A stretch of 64,000 bases of DNA from Algoriphagus limi. Its GTDB lineage: Bacteria; Bacteroidota; Bacteroidia; Cytophagales; Cyclobacteriaceae. The stretch covers positions 186,001 to 250,000 of the forward strand of contig NZ_JANWGH010000001.1 in NCBI RefSeq assembly GCF_024919275.1. Direction: 5' to 3'. Below the pieces are notes generated by a model. The model searched no databases and had not been told where the DNA came from. It worked only from the letters and a program-made list of their open reading frames with translations. Position numbers and translations under genes: made by a program. Numbering within the stretch: the stretch's first letter is position 1; each line of letters starts with the position of its first letter. Shown piece after piece: positions 51,710-62,413 of the stretch.

Positions 51710-53557
51710 ATGTGTGGAATAGCTGGTTTTTGGAATAAAAAAAATGTTCCTGCTTCTGAGGAGAGGCTCAGAATAATGACGGATGCGTTAATCCATAGAG
51801 GTCCAGATGCAGGTGGATATCAAATCTTGGATGATCTTGCTCTGGGACATAGAAGGTTGTCTATTTTAGATTTGAGTGAGCATGCAAATCAACCATTCGT
51901 TTCTCCTTGTGGAAATTTCAGTTTGGTTTTTAATGGCGAGATTTTTAATTATCAAGAGTTTTATCCTGAATTAAAAAATAAGGGATATCGATTCAAGACT
52001 TCCGCCGATACAGAGGTTCTCCTATTCTTATTGATGGAATACGGAGTACAAATACTGCCCCGTTTAAATGGGTTTTTTGCATTTGCCTTTTGGGACGGCT
52101 CCAACCGAGAACTGATACTTGTTAGGGACCGATTTGGGGTGAAGCCTTTATTTTGGTCCGAAAGTGAAGATCTTTTGGCTTTCGCATCCGAACCCAAGTC
52201 ATTTTTTGCTTTAGGTCTTGAAAAAATCGTTGCTGAAGAGCATCTGGATGAATTGTTTTTTTACCGACATGTGAGTGGTGAGAATACGGTTTTTGAAGAT
52301 ATTAAAAGGTTTCTACCGGGGTATTACCAGGTTTGGGAGGACGGAGTTCGATTGAGAAAATATGCAAACTGGTATCATTTAGGTGAGGAATTAAAGGCAC
52401 ATTCTCCCATCAAAAATCCATTGCAATGGTATGAGGAGACCTTTTACGATTCGGTAAGACTTCGAATGATTTCCGATGTTCCTGTTGGAACCATGCTAAG
52501 TGGAGGACTAGATAGCAGTAGTATTTTATTCGCTCAACACCAGCTTGGCTATACGGGCTTAAGTAGCTGGAATTTGAAATTTAAGGGGTTTGAAAAAGAC
52601 GAATCAAAACTAGCAGAGCGATTTTCCAATGATTTGGGGGTTGAATACCATGGGTTGGAATTTTTGGGAGAAAGTTTGAGAAGTATTCTTCATCGAAGTA
52701 TCCAAATTAACGATGAACCTCTTATGCACTTCACAGATGGTTTGCTTTTGGGATTATCATTAGAGGCCAAAAAGAAGGTTTCCGTTTTGCTGACTGGTGA
52801 GGGGGCTGATGAAGTGATGGCTGGCTATGTCCGTCATAAAGTATTCAGCAATAAATTGAAATATGACGTTTTAAAGTATTTGGAATATATACCAGACCGC
52901 TGGATAAAATCTTCCCGATTAAAAAAAATTAAGAGGTACATCTCTTTTACTAATCCCGATTTTCACATTTTAACCAATGCTAATGATTGGTTTTTAAAAG
53001 ATTTGGAATACTTAGGGCTAGGTTCTCTAAATGTTTTACCTACTTATCGAATTCAAAAGCTAGAGGAAGCTAAAAAATATTTCCCCAAAAATCCATTGAG
53101 GCAGTTGTTGTATCTTGACCATTTTACACATTTGGGTTCTTTGAATGATAAAAATGATCGAACTACTATGGGGGCTTCCATTGAATGTAGGGAGCCGTTC
53201 CTAGACCATCGCCTAGTAACAGGGATAAATAGTCTGCCAGATCAATATTTTTCTACCCAAGGAAAAGGAAAGTGGATTTCGATGAATTCAATTGGTAAAA
53301 AATTACCGGATTACATTCAGCAACACGAGAAAATAGGTCTAGCGATTCCGTGGAGTATGTATTTTCTGGAAGTGGAGGAGTTTCGAGAACATTTGGAGCA
53401 CATGCATAAAAGTCCTCTTTTTGAAATGGGCTGGCTAAATTACCTAGATGTCAAGCGGGTTGTGAATGATTTTAAAAAAAATCCATTAGGATATAATCAC
53501 CTTATCCGACCCTTATTTTTTAATTCATATTGGTACAAAGTGATTTTTGGAAGCTAA
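51710..53557 (+). CDS. asnB: Asparagine synthase (glutamine-hydrolysing) type amidotransferase
   Basis: 615 residues. N-terminal class II glutaminase begins MCGIAGFWNKKN, with Cys2 as nucleophile, then LIHRGPDAGGY, LGHRRLSILDLS and FNGEIFNY. The ATP-pyrophosphatase loop MLSGGLDSSSILFA lies near residues 262-275, followed by LTGEGADEVMAGYVRH and GASIECREPFLDHRLV. True AsnB makes asparagine, but homologues inside polysaccharide loci (e.g. WbpS) amidate uronic acids with glutamine nitrogen. Given the HexNAc dehydrogenase at the head of this cluster, uronamide formation is the more attractive role here (inference). Last gene of cluster 2. Confidence 0.93.
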   Translation: MCGIAGFWNKKNVPASEERLRIMTDALIHRGPDAGGYQILDDLALGHRRLSILDLSEHANQPFVSPCGNFSLVFNGEIFNYQEFYPELKNKGYRFKTSADTEVLLFLLMEYGVQILPRLNGFFAFAFWDGSNRELILVRDRFGVKPLFWSESEDLLAFASEPKSFFALGLEKIVAEEHLDELFFYRHVSGENTVFEDIKRFLPGYYQVWEDGVRLRKYANWYHLGEELKAHSPIKNPLQWYEETFYDSVRLRMISDVPVGTMLSGGLDSSSILFAQHQLGYTGLSSWNLKFKGFEKDESKLAERFSNDLGVEYHGLEFLGESLRSILHRSIQINDEPLMHFTDGLLLGLSLEAKKKVSVLLTGEGADEVMAGYVRHKVFSNKLKYDVLKYLEYIPDRWIKSSRLKKIKRYISFTNPDFHILTNANDWFLKDLEYLGLGSLNVLPTYRIQKLEEAKKYFPKNPLRQLLYLDHFTHLGSLNDKNDRTTMGASIECREPFLDHRLVTGINSLPDQYFSTQGKGKWISMNSIGKKLPDYIQQHEKIGLAIPWSMYFLEVEEFREHLEHMHKSPLFEMGWLNYLDVKRVVNDFKKNPLGYNHLIRPLFFNSYWYKVIFGS

Positions 53558-53841
53558 AAAGAATCTTAAATCTAATTGAACAATTGAAAGTTTTTGAAAA
53601 CTCCTCAAATCAAATCCAGTTTATTTTAGGTTAAATTTCTCAGTATTTTAAACCATATTTTTTAAATTAATCCAAAGCCTTCTTCTATTTGTATTAAAAA
53701 ATCTTTCGAAAATTAGAATACCCAGAATCAATTGCCCTTTAAAGATCAAAGATTTTATTTAATTCGATTTTAAGGTTAAAAGCAGATAGGTCTGATTATT
53801 GCTTTTCTTTCCGAATCCAATTTGATGGTTATACGAATTCG
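53558..53841. other. Intergenic region before the giant surface-protein gene
   Basis: 284 AT-rich bases. I see only a weak repeat near its start (AATTG and CAATT, about 53574-53585) and no convincing terminator, no clear TAnnTTTG promoter, no RNA gene and no copy of the leader element found at 8207 and 28494. Confidence 0.6.
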
Positions 53842-56800
53842 ATGAATTTTAAGAAATTACTTGGTTACTTTATTCTTTGTTTGGCCTTTAGCATGGCCTT
53901 GCTGCAGGCTTATGGGATTGTCTTTAAAACCAGGGATTTTCAATTTTTTGAGACTGAGGCTGATTTATCTGCACGTTTAGATACGCTTACCCAACGGGTA
54001 GCTCGAATTCAAAATACGAATCAAAATGGTGTTGAAATACAACCTATTAGACAAGGTTTTCCTTATTGTGAACCTTTTACAGGTAATATCTTAGAAAGGG
54101 TAAATACTAAAGTAGGTGGTTCTGCTGTGTTAACAGCGGCTCCTGGTCAGAATAATGGTGTTCTTCAACTCACAAATATTAGCACAAATGGTCAGCTTGG
54201 TTATTCATTTATTGACTTACCATTTTCTTCTACTTATGGGATAAAAGTATCTTTTGAATACTTTATATATAATCCTTCAAATCCTTTAGAGCCTGGCGAT
54301 GGGATAAGCTTTTTTCTTTACGATGGGGCCATCCCAGAGAGTGACTTCAGAATTGGAGGTATTGGAGGATCCTTAGGATATGCTCCTCATGGAAATCACA
54401 ATCCTACAGTTGGCGATTTTGCATTTACAGGTGACCCAGGAGATGGATCGAATCTCTTATCAGAAGGTGAAAATTATTTTGGTGGTTTAAAGGGAGGCTA
54501 TTTAGGAATAGGTTTTGATGTTTGGGGAAATTTTGGTAATGAATTCCAACGGAAGTATGGCGGATTTTTACGGCCCTCTGATTATTGGGCAAGATATACA
54601 GCTGCTGACATAGCGCCACTTACTGCGGTTCCAAGATATCCTCATAGCGTTGTGGTACGTGGTCCACAAATTAGGCAAACAGATGAATATCGTCGAAATG
54701 GAATGCCGAAAAAGTATTCACTTTCTGGTAAAATCACCCCCCCTTACAATAGTTATCAATTTATTGCAGGTAAAGTTACTTATAAAGATGCGATTCTTCC
54801 AGATGCGGCTGCTACAGAAGGGGTAGGTAATTTGCCAAATACCTCTCAATATTTTGTTTCGCCTACTTTTAAATTGAGTTCTCCAGGTAGAGTAGAGGAC
54901 TGTTCACAAGATGGTTATAGAAAAGTATTTATAGACTTTAGGCCAGTAGATCCATCTAATACTTCTGCAGGTTATTTAATTGATGTAGATTTGTTGATAG
55001 GAGGGGTAAGTACTCCTATTGAAATACTTGATAATTTTTTCTTTAATCCAAGTCAAGCTGTTCCTGAAAATTTTAAACTCGGATTTGCTGGTGCTACAGG
55101 TTCAAAACAAGCCTACCAGGAAATTCGAAATGTGACAGTTCAGGTATCCAATGAAAATCAATTAAATAAACCGGTTACAAGTCCTTTAAATGCGAGTGCT
55201 TGTATAGGAGAGGAAGAGTTTTTTGAATTGGATGTAGATCTTCAAAATATCAATTCTCAAATTCAATGTATTCAGTTGTATCAAACAGAGGCTGAAGCGC
55301 TAGCAGTTCAAGACCAGTTGGATCAAATTACTAATGTTCAAAATTGTGAATCGGGAATTTGTCAAATTGAAGTCTGTAAACAAGAAAGATTGGTTGAGTC
55401 AACCAATCTTGGTGACTTTGAAGCATTTTTATTTCAAGAAAATGTAAATGGGAATGAGGTAGAAATTCCAAGAATTAAATTTAAATCTTCGACAGGAGCC
55501 TCAGGTACAACTACAATTTGGTATACGGTAACGGATAATTTTGGTCAAATCTCAGATCCAAAACCTATCAATATTACAATTAACCCTTACCCTTACATTG
55601 ATGGATCGGCTACAATTATTGGACCTACATGTGATGGGCAATTTGATGGGTCTATTTCAAATGCAATATTGAAAGATCTTATTCCTGGCTATAGCTATGA
55701 ATGGAGAGAAATAGATTCAAATGGTAATATTTTATCTGTTATTCCTGCGACTAATTATACTGAGTCAGGACCTACTTCCGATGGAAACTATCTTCAAACA
55801 GTAGTTGGGGTAACTGGCTTAAATTTGGGTGATTATGAATTAGTAGTTAGAAATCCCTCAACCAATTCTCCTTGCGATTACGTTTTTGGTCCTTTTTCTC
55901 TTACAGATGAACGTGGTAGCCCTGTTCAAGTAACTTTAGATGATCAAGAGATATGTGAAGGAACACCTGTAATATTTGAACCTCAATTAGAAGATCCTTC
56001 TGATGCAAATAATCCTTCCTACTTGTGGTATAAGGATAATGGCAAAACTCAACCGATAACCAATGGATTAACAGAAGGAAATGTTACTTATTCAATTACC
56101 GCTCCTGGAGTTCTTACTATTACGGGACTCTCACAGAATACTACACCTTATGAATATTTTGTTGAGGTAGCAGCTGATGCAAGCCAAAACCTTTGTGAGA
56201 CTCCAGCGGGTCAACTTAGGCGGGTACAAGTCTTAGTGTTACCTCCGCTTACTATTGATGCTAATGTAACTGATGACTTATGTAGAGAAGCAACAGGTCA
56301 AATTGTTGTAAATGCTTCAGGTGGATTTGGAACTTATCAGTATAGTTTAAATGGAGGTGCTTTTCAATCTTCTAATATTTTTTCTGGACTTATTCCAGGA
56401 GTTTATACTATTGATGTCCAAGCTGGCTCTAATTGTATTGGGACCATTACAAGGGAAGTAATTGGAGCACCTGAATTGTTTTTGGTAGAGGAAGAAGTTA
56501 TTCAACCTGCCTGTGGAGAAGAAAATGGATTGATTGAAGTGTCGTTTTCGGGCGGAACTCCAGGATATACTTTAGAATTATTTAAGAATGGAGTCCTAAT
56601 TTCAAGTTCCTCTAGCCCTAGTACATCCACAATTTTTGGAGATCTAGCTCCAGGGAATTTTTTAGTAAGGATTACAGATAGTAATGGATGTACAAGGTTT
56701 TTTGAAAGAGAGTTGATAAATGATGTTGGAATCCCTATTACCATTGAACAAATGTCAGATGAACTTTGTGAGGGTGATATAGCTACTGTTTTACCCTTTG

Positions 56801-59800
56801 TTAATACTACGGGAAATGTGACATTGACATGGTATAAGGACCAAAATGCAACCGAAATAATAACCTCAAGTGATTCTCCTGATGAGAATGGTTTGACCTA
56901 TACCATCGATCCCTTTAGTTTGGAATTAACTATTGAAGGATTAAAAAAAGGAAACTATTCATATTATTTATTGGCTGAAGGTCCAGGATATTGTCCGAAT
57001 CCTCCGTTTGAAGCTACGATCTCTGTACTAGAGCCCATATCTGCTACACTTTCTATTGAAAATGAAGGCTGTTTTGGGGCTGCAGATGGCATAATTGAAG
57101 TTAATGCCGCAGGATCAGATGGGAATTTTGAGTATAGTATTGATGGAGGTGTCTCTTGGCAAACTTCCAATATTTTTTCAGGCTTGCCGGCAGCTACTTA
57201 TCAACTAGCGATTCGAAGTACAGGAGATAATGATTGTGAATTGAGTATCGAGGGGATAGTGGATGGAGCAACCGGTCCAATATCAATCAATACGCCTACT
57301 ATTCAGCGAAGTTTCTGTGATCAAGCTAATGGCCTTATATCCGATTTAGTAATATCGGGAGGTTGGGCACCTTATCAAGTAGAATGGAGAAAAGGAAGTG
57401 AAACAGGTTCTGTTATTCCAGGAAGTGAAACAGGAGCAATAGACTTGGCACCTGATACCTATTTTGTGATCATCACAGATTCAGAGGGTTGTACAGAAAT
57501 TTTTGATTTTACAATAGAAGAGATGCCAGATCCTGACTATGTGTTGGCACCTGTCGATATTTGTATTGGTGAGGACGTCCTCCTTTCACCCGTGAATACC
57601 ATCCCTGGGTCAGCTCCAACAGATTTACTTTGGTTTAAAGACGCAGGCCTTACCCAAGAAATAACCGCTGGGACTGATTCAGATAATCCTAGTATTGAAT
57701 ATGCGATTGACGGAAATGGTAACTTATCGATCATTAACTTACCAGGTGCTGAGGAACCTTATATGTTCTACTTGGAGGTTGCTTGTACAGGACAAATTGT
57801 CCCTGTTGAAGTGTTAGTCCGAATTGTTCCTGAGCCCGTATTTGAAACGGATTCTGAAGTATGCTTCGGAGCCGCTGATGGGAAAATTCGAGTGGTAGAT
57901 GGTGGTTTGGCTGCCTTCACTTACAGCATTGATGGTGGAGTTGAATTAACTCAATCGGAACTCGAAGCACTAACTTTTGCACCGAAAACCTATACTATTG
58001 AAGTAAGAAATGGACCAAAATGTCCACAAGTATTTAATGTGACTGTAGAGGGTCCTGGAGCACCAATTAGTATCAATACTCCGGATATTATCCGTAGTAC
58101 TTGCGGTTTAGCAAATGGCCGTATTGAAAATCTTCAAATTAGCGGAGGCTGGGGTAATTATTCCGTAGAATGGAGACAAGGAAGTGCGAGTGGACCTATC
58201 GTATCAACTGATCCTATTCAGGCTATTGATCTTGCACCAGATACTTATTTCTTAATCATTTCAGATGGAGAAGGTTGTGTCTTTGAAGAGAGTTTTGTGC
58301 TTGTAGAGCAGCCAAGGCCAGATTTTGTAGTGGCTCCTGTTGAAATATGTGCAGGAGAAGAAGTGGTATTTACGCCAGTTAATATCATTTCCGGTTCTTC
58401 AAATTCAGATTTAGTTTGGTTTAAGGATGCCGCCAAAACCCAAGAAATAGCGAATGGTCCTGATCCAACTGATCCAGCAATATCTTACTCAATCGATTCA
58501 GAAGGGGTGCTAACAATTACTGGATTGGAAGGGAATCGAAACCCATACACGTATTACCTCCATGTCGTCTGTAACGATGACTTAGTCTCTGCGGAAGTAC
58601 TTGTAAGGACTGTTCCTGCTCCTATTTTTGAGACAGATCCTGAGCAATGTTTTGGTGCTGCAGATGGGAAGATTCGCATAACCGCTGGTAGCGATCCTCT
58701 GTATGAATATATTCTAGGAGGGGCTACAATGGATCAAGCTGAATTGGAAGCTTCCGACTATGCCCCCGGTACTTATACAATTTCTGTAACCAATGAAGGA
58801 TTCTGTATCCAAGACTTCACCGTAGTGGTGGATGGGCCGGATGCGGCATTGGATGTTGACGCATTATCCCAGATTGATCCTGCATGTGGAGCTGACGTTG
58901 GAGTGATTTCTACTAGTGTCACTGGGGGCTGGTCGCCCTATGAAGTGACACTGGTTAAAGACGGTTCAGATTATAAAACAGCTACATTTAATGGTCCAGG
59001 TATTGAATTTGATGGATTAGCTCCTGGAGATTATTACTTGACTGTTAGGGATTCTGAAGGATGTTTAGTGACTTCAAATACAGTAACTTTGGTATATGGA
59101 CCTACGCAAATTTTCGTCGACGATGTGGAAATATGTGAAGGTGAGGATGCTGTATTTGTGCCTTCCATCAATCCAACTGCGCCAAATCCTAGTTATTCTT
59201 GGTTTAAAGATGCCGCAGCTACCATACCGATTGTATCGAACCCGAATCCAGATTCAAATGGACATATCTTCCAAGTTGAATCTGATGGTAAGTTAATCGT
59301 TTCAGGTTTGACTGACACAGATTCTCCTCAAACGTATTATGTAAGTGTCTCAGGCGCTGGTGTTTGTGCAGGATTTGTAGCTTCTGCTCAAGTCACAGTA
59401 AATAGAATTCCGACCCTTAGTTTCTCAGTAGCAAATGAAATATGTTTTGGGGATAAAGGTGTGATTACACTTCAAGGAAGTGAAGGAGACGGAACATTTG
59501 AATACTCATTGAATGGAACAGATTGGCAAAGCTCAAATGTATTTGACGTATCCCCTGGAACTTACACAGGCTACGTTAGGAGTGGGGCTGGGTGTGTGGT
59601 TTCTGTTCCTAATATCTCAGTTTTTGGCCCAGTTTCGGAGCTTACTTACACAGATCCTGTGCTAGTAGAACCTACTTGCAATGAAAGTGATGGTAGCATT
59701 ACCTTTACTATTGATGGGGGCTATCAAAATTATACCCTTCAGGTAACAAAAGATGGTTCTTTATTTGGAACCTTTCCGATATCATCAGGACAGGTGGATC

Positions 59801-61008
59801 TTCAAAATTTAAGTTCTGGTACTTATTCATTTGTGATTTTGGATGAAAACCCTGATGGGGTTAACTGTCAACTATCTCTTCAAAGTCAAATTGAGTTGTT
59901 GGATTTGCCTACCCCGCTATCCGCTACTGATGTAGCGATATGTGAAGGAGAGATGGCTAGTTTGCAGGCATCTACTACCCAATCGGGAATTAACCCTATT
60001 TTCACCTGGTATCAAAATGCCGATGGTTCAGGTCAAATTAGTTCCGGAACCACAGGCTCTCTAACCTATCAGGTAAATCCATCTACAGGAGAACTCTCTA
60101 TAGATGGATTATCTGGGCGAGCAGAGCCATACACATATTATGTTGGAATTACAGGCGAAGGAGTATGTTCGCCGGAGCTTCTACCTGTTGAGGTAAAGGT
60201 TTATGCAATACCCAATTTAAGAGTATCAAATCCATCTATTGTCTGCGATCCAAATGGAACAGTAGATTTGACTCAATTTATCGAAGGATTTAATCCAAAT
60301 CTTTATGATTATAATATAGTAGACCCGAATGGTGGAGCCATGCGATTAGAAGATATCAATGCGGTGAATTTAACAGGGTCCTACTGGGTGAGTTCAAGTA
60401 TTCAGGGTTCTGCCTGTTGGTCTCCAGAACAACGAATTCAAGTAATTATTTCAGACACTGAATTGATCCCTGAGTTTAATTACGAGTTTGATTTGGGTGG
60501 AGGTACTATTCTGACTAATGCTGAGGTCCAGATTCAAGAACCTGTTCAGTTCCAAGATGTTTCACAGGGGAAAATTATTATTTGGAATTGGGATTTTGGG
60601 GATGGTACTACTAGCTCTTCTCAAAATCCAATACATGAGTATCAAAAGAAAGGCACGTATACTGTGACCCTAACAACAATTGATGAATTTGGTTGTGAAG
60701 CAGAATTTCAAAGAATTATTCAGGTTTTTGATGATTATGTGATCATGGTTCCGAATGCATTCACACCGGATGGAACTAAAAACCAGTTCTTCAAACCTCA
60801 ATTTAGAGGGGTTGCCTCCATGGAATTTTATATTTTTAATACATGGGGAGAATTGATTTTTCAAGCCAATACCTTGGAAACACAGGGCTGGGATGGAACA
60901 TTAAACGGCAAAAAATTACCAAATGGGAATTATGTTTACCGAGCTATTTTCACCACTAGATCCGGTGAGAAAGTAGAACGATCCGGTGTTTTTGTCTTGA
61001 TTCGTTAA
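53842..61008 (+). CDS. Giant SprB-repeat surface protein with T9SS type-B C-terminal domain
   Basis: 2388 residues, secreted: signal peptide in residues 1-25 (LLGYFILCLAFSMALLQAYG). Residues about 72-435 resemble an L-type lectin domain (GDGISFFLYDG, GYLGIGFDVWGNFGN). From about 700 to 2130 an Ig-like domain (ICEGEDAVFVP, SWFKDAA pattern) plus two SprB-like repeats (CFGAADGKIR..., then a second type ending DSEGC) recur with a period near 263 residues: equivalent Cys at about 814, 1077, 1341, 1603 and 1868. A PKD domain (about 2234-2300, NWDFGDGTTSS) precedes the C-terminal gliding-motility/CHU_C type-B sorting domain (PNAFTPDGTKNQFF to FVLIR). Expected to cross the outer membrane by T9SS and act as adhesin or motility/surface-layer protein. 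Confidence 0.92.
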   Translation: MNFKKLLGYFILCLAFSMALLQAYGIVFKTRDFQFFETEADLSARLDTLTQRVARIQNTNQNGVEIQPIRQGFPYCEPFTGNILERVNTKVGGSAVLTAAPGQNNGVLQLTNISTNGQLGYSFIDLPFSSTYGIKVSFEYFIYNPSNPLEPGDGISFFLYDGAIPESDFRIGGIGGSLGYAPHGNHNPTVGDFAFTGDPGDGSNLLSEGENYFGGLKGGYLGIGFDVWGNFGNEFQRKYGGFLRPSDYWARYTAADIAPLTAVPRYPHSVVVRGPQIRQTDEYRRNGMPKKYSLSGKITPPYNSYQFIAGKVTYKDAILPDAAATEGVGNLPNTSQYFVSPTFKLSSPGRVEDCSQDGYRKVFIDFRPVDPSNTSAGYLIDVDLLIGGVSTPIEILDNFFFNPSQAVPENFKLGFAGATGSKQAYQEIRNVTVQVSNENQLNKPVTSPLNASACIGEEEFFELDVDLQNINSQIQCIQLYQTEAEALAVQDQLDQITNVQNCESGICQIEVCKQERLVESTNLGDFEAFLFQENVNGNEVEIPRIKFKSSTGASGTTTIWYTVTDNFGQISDPKPINITINPYPYIDGSATIIGPTCDGQFDGSISNAILKDLIPGYSYEWREIDSNGNILSVIPATNYTESGPTSDGNYLQTVVGVTGLNLGDYELVVRNPSTNSPCDYVFGPFSLTDERGSPVQVTLDDQEICEGTPVIFEPQLEDPSDANNPSYLWYKDNGKTQPITNGLTEGNVTYSITAPGVLTITGLSQNTTPYEYFVEVAADASQNLCETPAGQLRRVQVLVLPPLTIDANVTDDLCREATGQIVVNASGGFGTYQYSLNGGAFQSSNIFSGLIPGVYTIDVQAGSNCIGTITREVIGAPELFLVEEEVIQPACGEENGLIEVSFSGGTPGYTLELFKNGVLISSSSSPSTSTIFGDLAPGNFLVRITDSNGCTRFFERELINDVGIPITIEQMSDELCEGDIATVLPFVNTTGNVTLTWYKDQNATEIITSSDSPDENGLTYTIDPFSLELTIEGLKKGNYSYYLLAEGPGYCPNPPFEATISVLEPISATLSIENEGCFGAADGIIEVNAAGSDGNFEYSIDGGVSWQTSNIFSGLPAATYQLAIRSTGDNDCELSIEGIVDGATGPISINTPTIQRSFCDQANGLISDLVISGGWAPYQVEWRKGSETGSVIPGSETGAIDLAPDTYFVIITDSEGCTEIFDFTIEEMPDPDYVLAPVDICIGEDVLLSPVNTIPGSAPTDLLWFKDAGLTQEITAGTDSDNPSIEYAIDGNGNLSIINLPGAEEPYMFYLEVACTGQIVPVEVLVRIVPEPVFETDSEVCFGAADGKIRVVDGGLAAFTYSIDGGVELTQSELEALTFAPKTYTIEVRNGPKCPQVFNVTVEGPGAPISINTPDIIRSTCGLANGRIENLQISGGWGNYSVEWRQGSASGPIVSTDPIQAIDLAPDTYFLIISDGEGCVFEESFVLVEQPRPDFVVAPVEICAGEEVVFTPVNIISGSSNSDLVWFKDAAKTQEIANGPDPTDPAISYSIDSEGVLTITGLEGNRNPYTYYLHVVCNDDLVSAEVLVRTVPAPIFETDPEQCFGAADGKIRITAGSDPLYEYILGGATMDQAELEASDYAPGTYTISVTNEGFCIQDFTVVVDGPDAALDVDALSQIDPACGADVGVISTSVTGGWSPYEVTLVKDGSDYKTATFNGPGIEFDGLAPGDYYLTVRDSEGCLVTSNTVTLVYGPTQIFVDDVEICEGEDAVFVPSINPTAPNPSYSWFKDAAATIPIVSNPNPDSNGHIFQVESDGKLIVSGLTDTDSPQTYYVSVSGAGVCAGFVASAQVTVNRIPTLSFSVANEICFGDKGVITLQGSEGDGTFEYSLNGTDWQSSNVFDVSPGTYTGYVRSGAGCVVSVPNISVFGPVSELTYTDPVLVEPTCNESDGSITFTIDGGYQNYTLQVTKDGSLFGTFPISSGQVDLQNLSSGTYSFVILDENPDGVNCQLSLQSQIELLDLPTPLSATDVAICEGEMASLQASTTQSGINPIFTWYQNADGSGQISSGTTGSLTYQVNPSTGELSIDGLSGRAEPYTYYVGITGEGVCSPELLPVEVKVYAIPNLRVSNPSIVCDPNGTVDLTQFIEGFNPNLYDYNIVDPNGGAMRLEDINAVNLTGSYWVSSSIQGSACWSPEQRIQVIISDTELIPEFNYEFDLGGGTILTNAEVQIQEPVQFQDVSQGKIIIWNWDFGDGTTSSSQNPIHEYQKKGTYTVTLTTIDEFGCEAEFQRIIQVFDDYVIMVPNAFTPDGTKNQFFKPQFRGVASMEFYIFNTWGELIFQANTLETQGWDGTLNGKKLPNGNYVYRAIFTTRSGEKVERSGVFVLIR

Positions 61009-61018
61009 AAAATCAAGA
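60995..61018 (+). terminator. Possible terminator hairpin across the stop codon of the giant gene
   Basis: TCTTGATT (60995-61002) and AATCAAGA (61011-61018) form an 8-bp stem with an 8-nt loop spanning the stop codon. The following sequence (TTGTTTATCC) is only weakly T-rich, so termination here is plausible but not certain. Confidence 0.4.
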
Positions 61019-61375
61019 TTGTTTATCCCTTTAGGAGCTTTTTCCAAAATTGGCTTTCAATATTTGAAGGAGTAGGATCGAAAAATATTAATCCATTTCT
61101 TATTTCAAGTTCTGTCATTGTTATAAATGAGACTTAAAAGAAAGTCTTCTATAGAGTTTATTCCATTTCCTTTAATTAAATGTTCTTAAAAAAAGCTGTA
61201 TTGGAAGTTCTGAAACTAAAAATAGGCTTTGCTCTTTGTTATCAGTTAATTACCAAATTCTTATAAATAGTTCGAATCAAGAAATTCTCTAAAGCAACTA
61301 GAGATAGATATATTTGTCAAAATTCTTTTTATAACTCAGAGCTTAATTGAGAAATACGCAAAAAATTTATATCAA
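61009..61375. other. Intergenic region between the giant gene and neuB
   Basis: 367 AT-rich bases without an open frame that I would call a gene. It holds the hairpin described at its left edge, an inverted repeat AGACTT/AAGTCT (61130-61147), and the promoter-like block at 61286-61316. No RNA gene or mobile element remnant was recognised. Confidence 0.6.
61286..61316 (+). promoter_or_regulatory. Candidate neuB promoter with inverted repeat
   Basis: TATATTTG (61309-61316) fits the TAnnTTTG -7 box and lies 60 bp before the neuB ATG. Just upstream, TCTCTA (61286-61291) and TAGAGA (61299-61304) form a perfect 6-bp inverted repeat with a 7-nt spacer, placed where a regulator could block or help polymerase. 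No clear -33 TTTG is present. Confidence 0.45.
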
Positions 61376-62413
61376 ATGCAAAAATTTAAAATTAAGGATA
61401 GAGAAGTAGGAATTGATTTTCCTCCCTTAGTTATAGCTGAAATAGGGATTAATCATGAAGGATCCTTACAGGTGGCTAAAGAAATGGTAGATGCTGCTTT
61501 CAGAGCTGGGGTGGAAGTAGTGAAGCATCAAACGCATATCGTGGAAGATGAAATGTCTGCTGCAGCAAAAAAGACCATTCCTGGAAATGCCAAAGAATCC
61601 ATTTATGAAATCATGGAACGTTGCGCCTTGAATGAAGCCGATGAACTTGAACTTAAAGAATATGTAGAAGAAAAGGGGATGATTTTTATATCAACACCTT
61701 TTTCCAGAGCAGCGGCGGACCGATTAATTAAGTGGGATGTGCCTGCTTTCAAAATAGGTTCTGGTGAATGTAACAACTATCCATTATTGGAACATATTGC
61801 TGCCTTTGGTAAGCCTATTATTATGAGTACTGGCATGAATACGATTGACAGTATTCGAAAGGCAGTGGCAATATTTGAAAAATACCAAGTTCCCTATGCT
61901 CTACTGCATACCACCAATCTGTACCCTACTCCTAATCATTTGGTCAGATTGGGTGCAATGGTTGAAATACAAGAAAATTTCCCAAATGCTATAGTTGGAC
62001 TTAGCGATCATACCCTTAGCAATCATGCATGTTTTGGCGCAGTTGCGTTAGGTGCATCCATTCTAGAAAGGCACTTTACCGATCATATGGATAGACCAGG
62101 TCCTGATATTATTTGTTCTATGGATGAACAAGCTTGTCGGGAATTGATTGAGGGTTCTAAAATTCTTCAGCTGCAAAGAGGAGGAAAAAAAGGTCCAGCT
62201 GAAGAAGAAAAAGTAACTATCGATTTTGCATTTGCAACGATTTGTACCATTAAGCCCATCAAAGAAGGAGAGATTTTTTCTAAAGAAAATATTTGGGTAA
62301 AACGACCTGGAAAAGGTGGAATACTTGCTGAGCACTATGAAGCTGTTCTTGGAAAAAAAGCGAGTAAAAATCTAGAGATGGATTTACAAGTGACTTGGGA
62401 TGATATTGCATAA
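61376..62413 (+). CDS. neuB: N-acetylneuraminate/legionaminate synthase family protein
   Basis: 345 residues; condenses phosphoenolpyruvate with ManNAc (sialic acid) or a 2,4-diacetamido-6-deoxy sugar (legionaminic acid). TIM-barrel motifs: [114 protein letters not shown], and ERHFT. The C-terminal SAF (antifreeze-like) domain covers about residues 280-340. The normal length is about 340-350. ATG start. First gene of a neuB-neuC-neuA operon; the exact nonulosonic acid cannot be decided from these genes. Confidence 0.92.
   Translation: MQKFKIKDREVGIDFPPLVIAEIGINHEGSLQVAKEMVDAAFRAGVEVVKHQTHIVEDEMSAAAKKTIPGNAKESIYEIMERCALNEADELELKEYVEEKGMIFISTPFSRAAADRLIKWDVPAFKIGSGECNNYPLLEHIAAFGKPIIMSTGMNTIDSIRKAVAIFEKYQVPYALLHTTNLYPTPNHLVRLGAMVEIQENFPNAIVGLSDHTLSNHACFGAVALGASILERHFTDHMDRPGPDIICSMDEQACRELIEGSKILQLQRGGKKGPAEEEKVTIDFAFATICTIKPIKEGEIFSKENIWVKRPGKGGILAEHYEAVLGKKASKNLEMDLQVTWDDIA

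Noticed and set aside
57060..58860. Repeated DNA in the giant gene as a CRISPR array or satellite
   Set aside because: The similarity follows protein domains with a period near 790 bp in frame; there are no short identical repeats with unique spacers.
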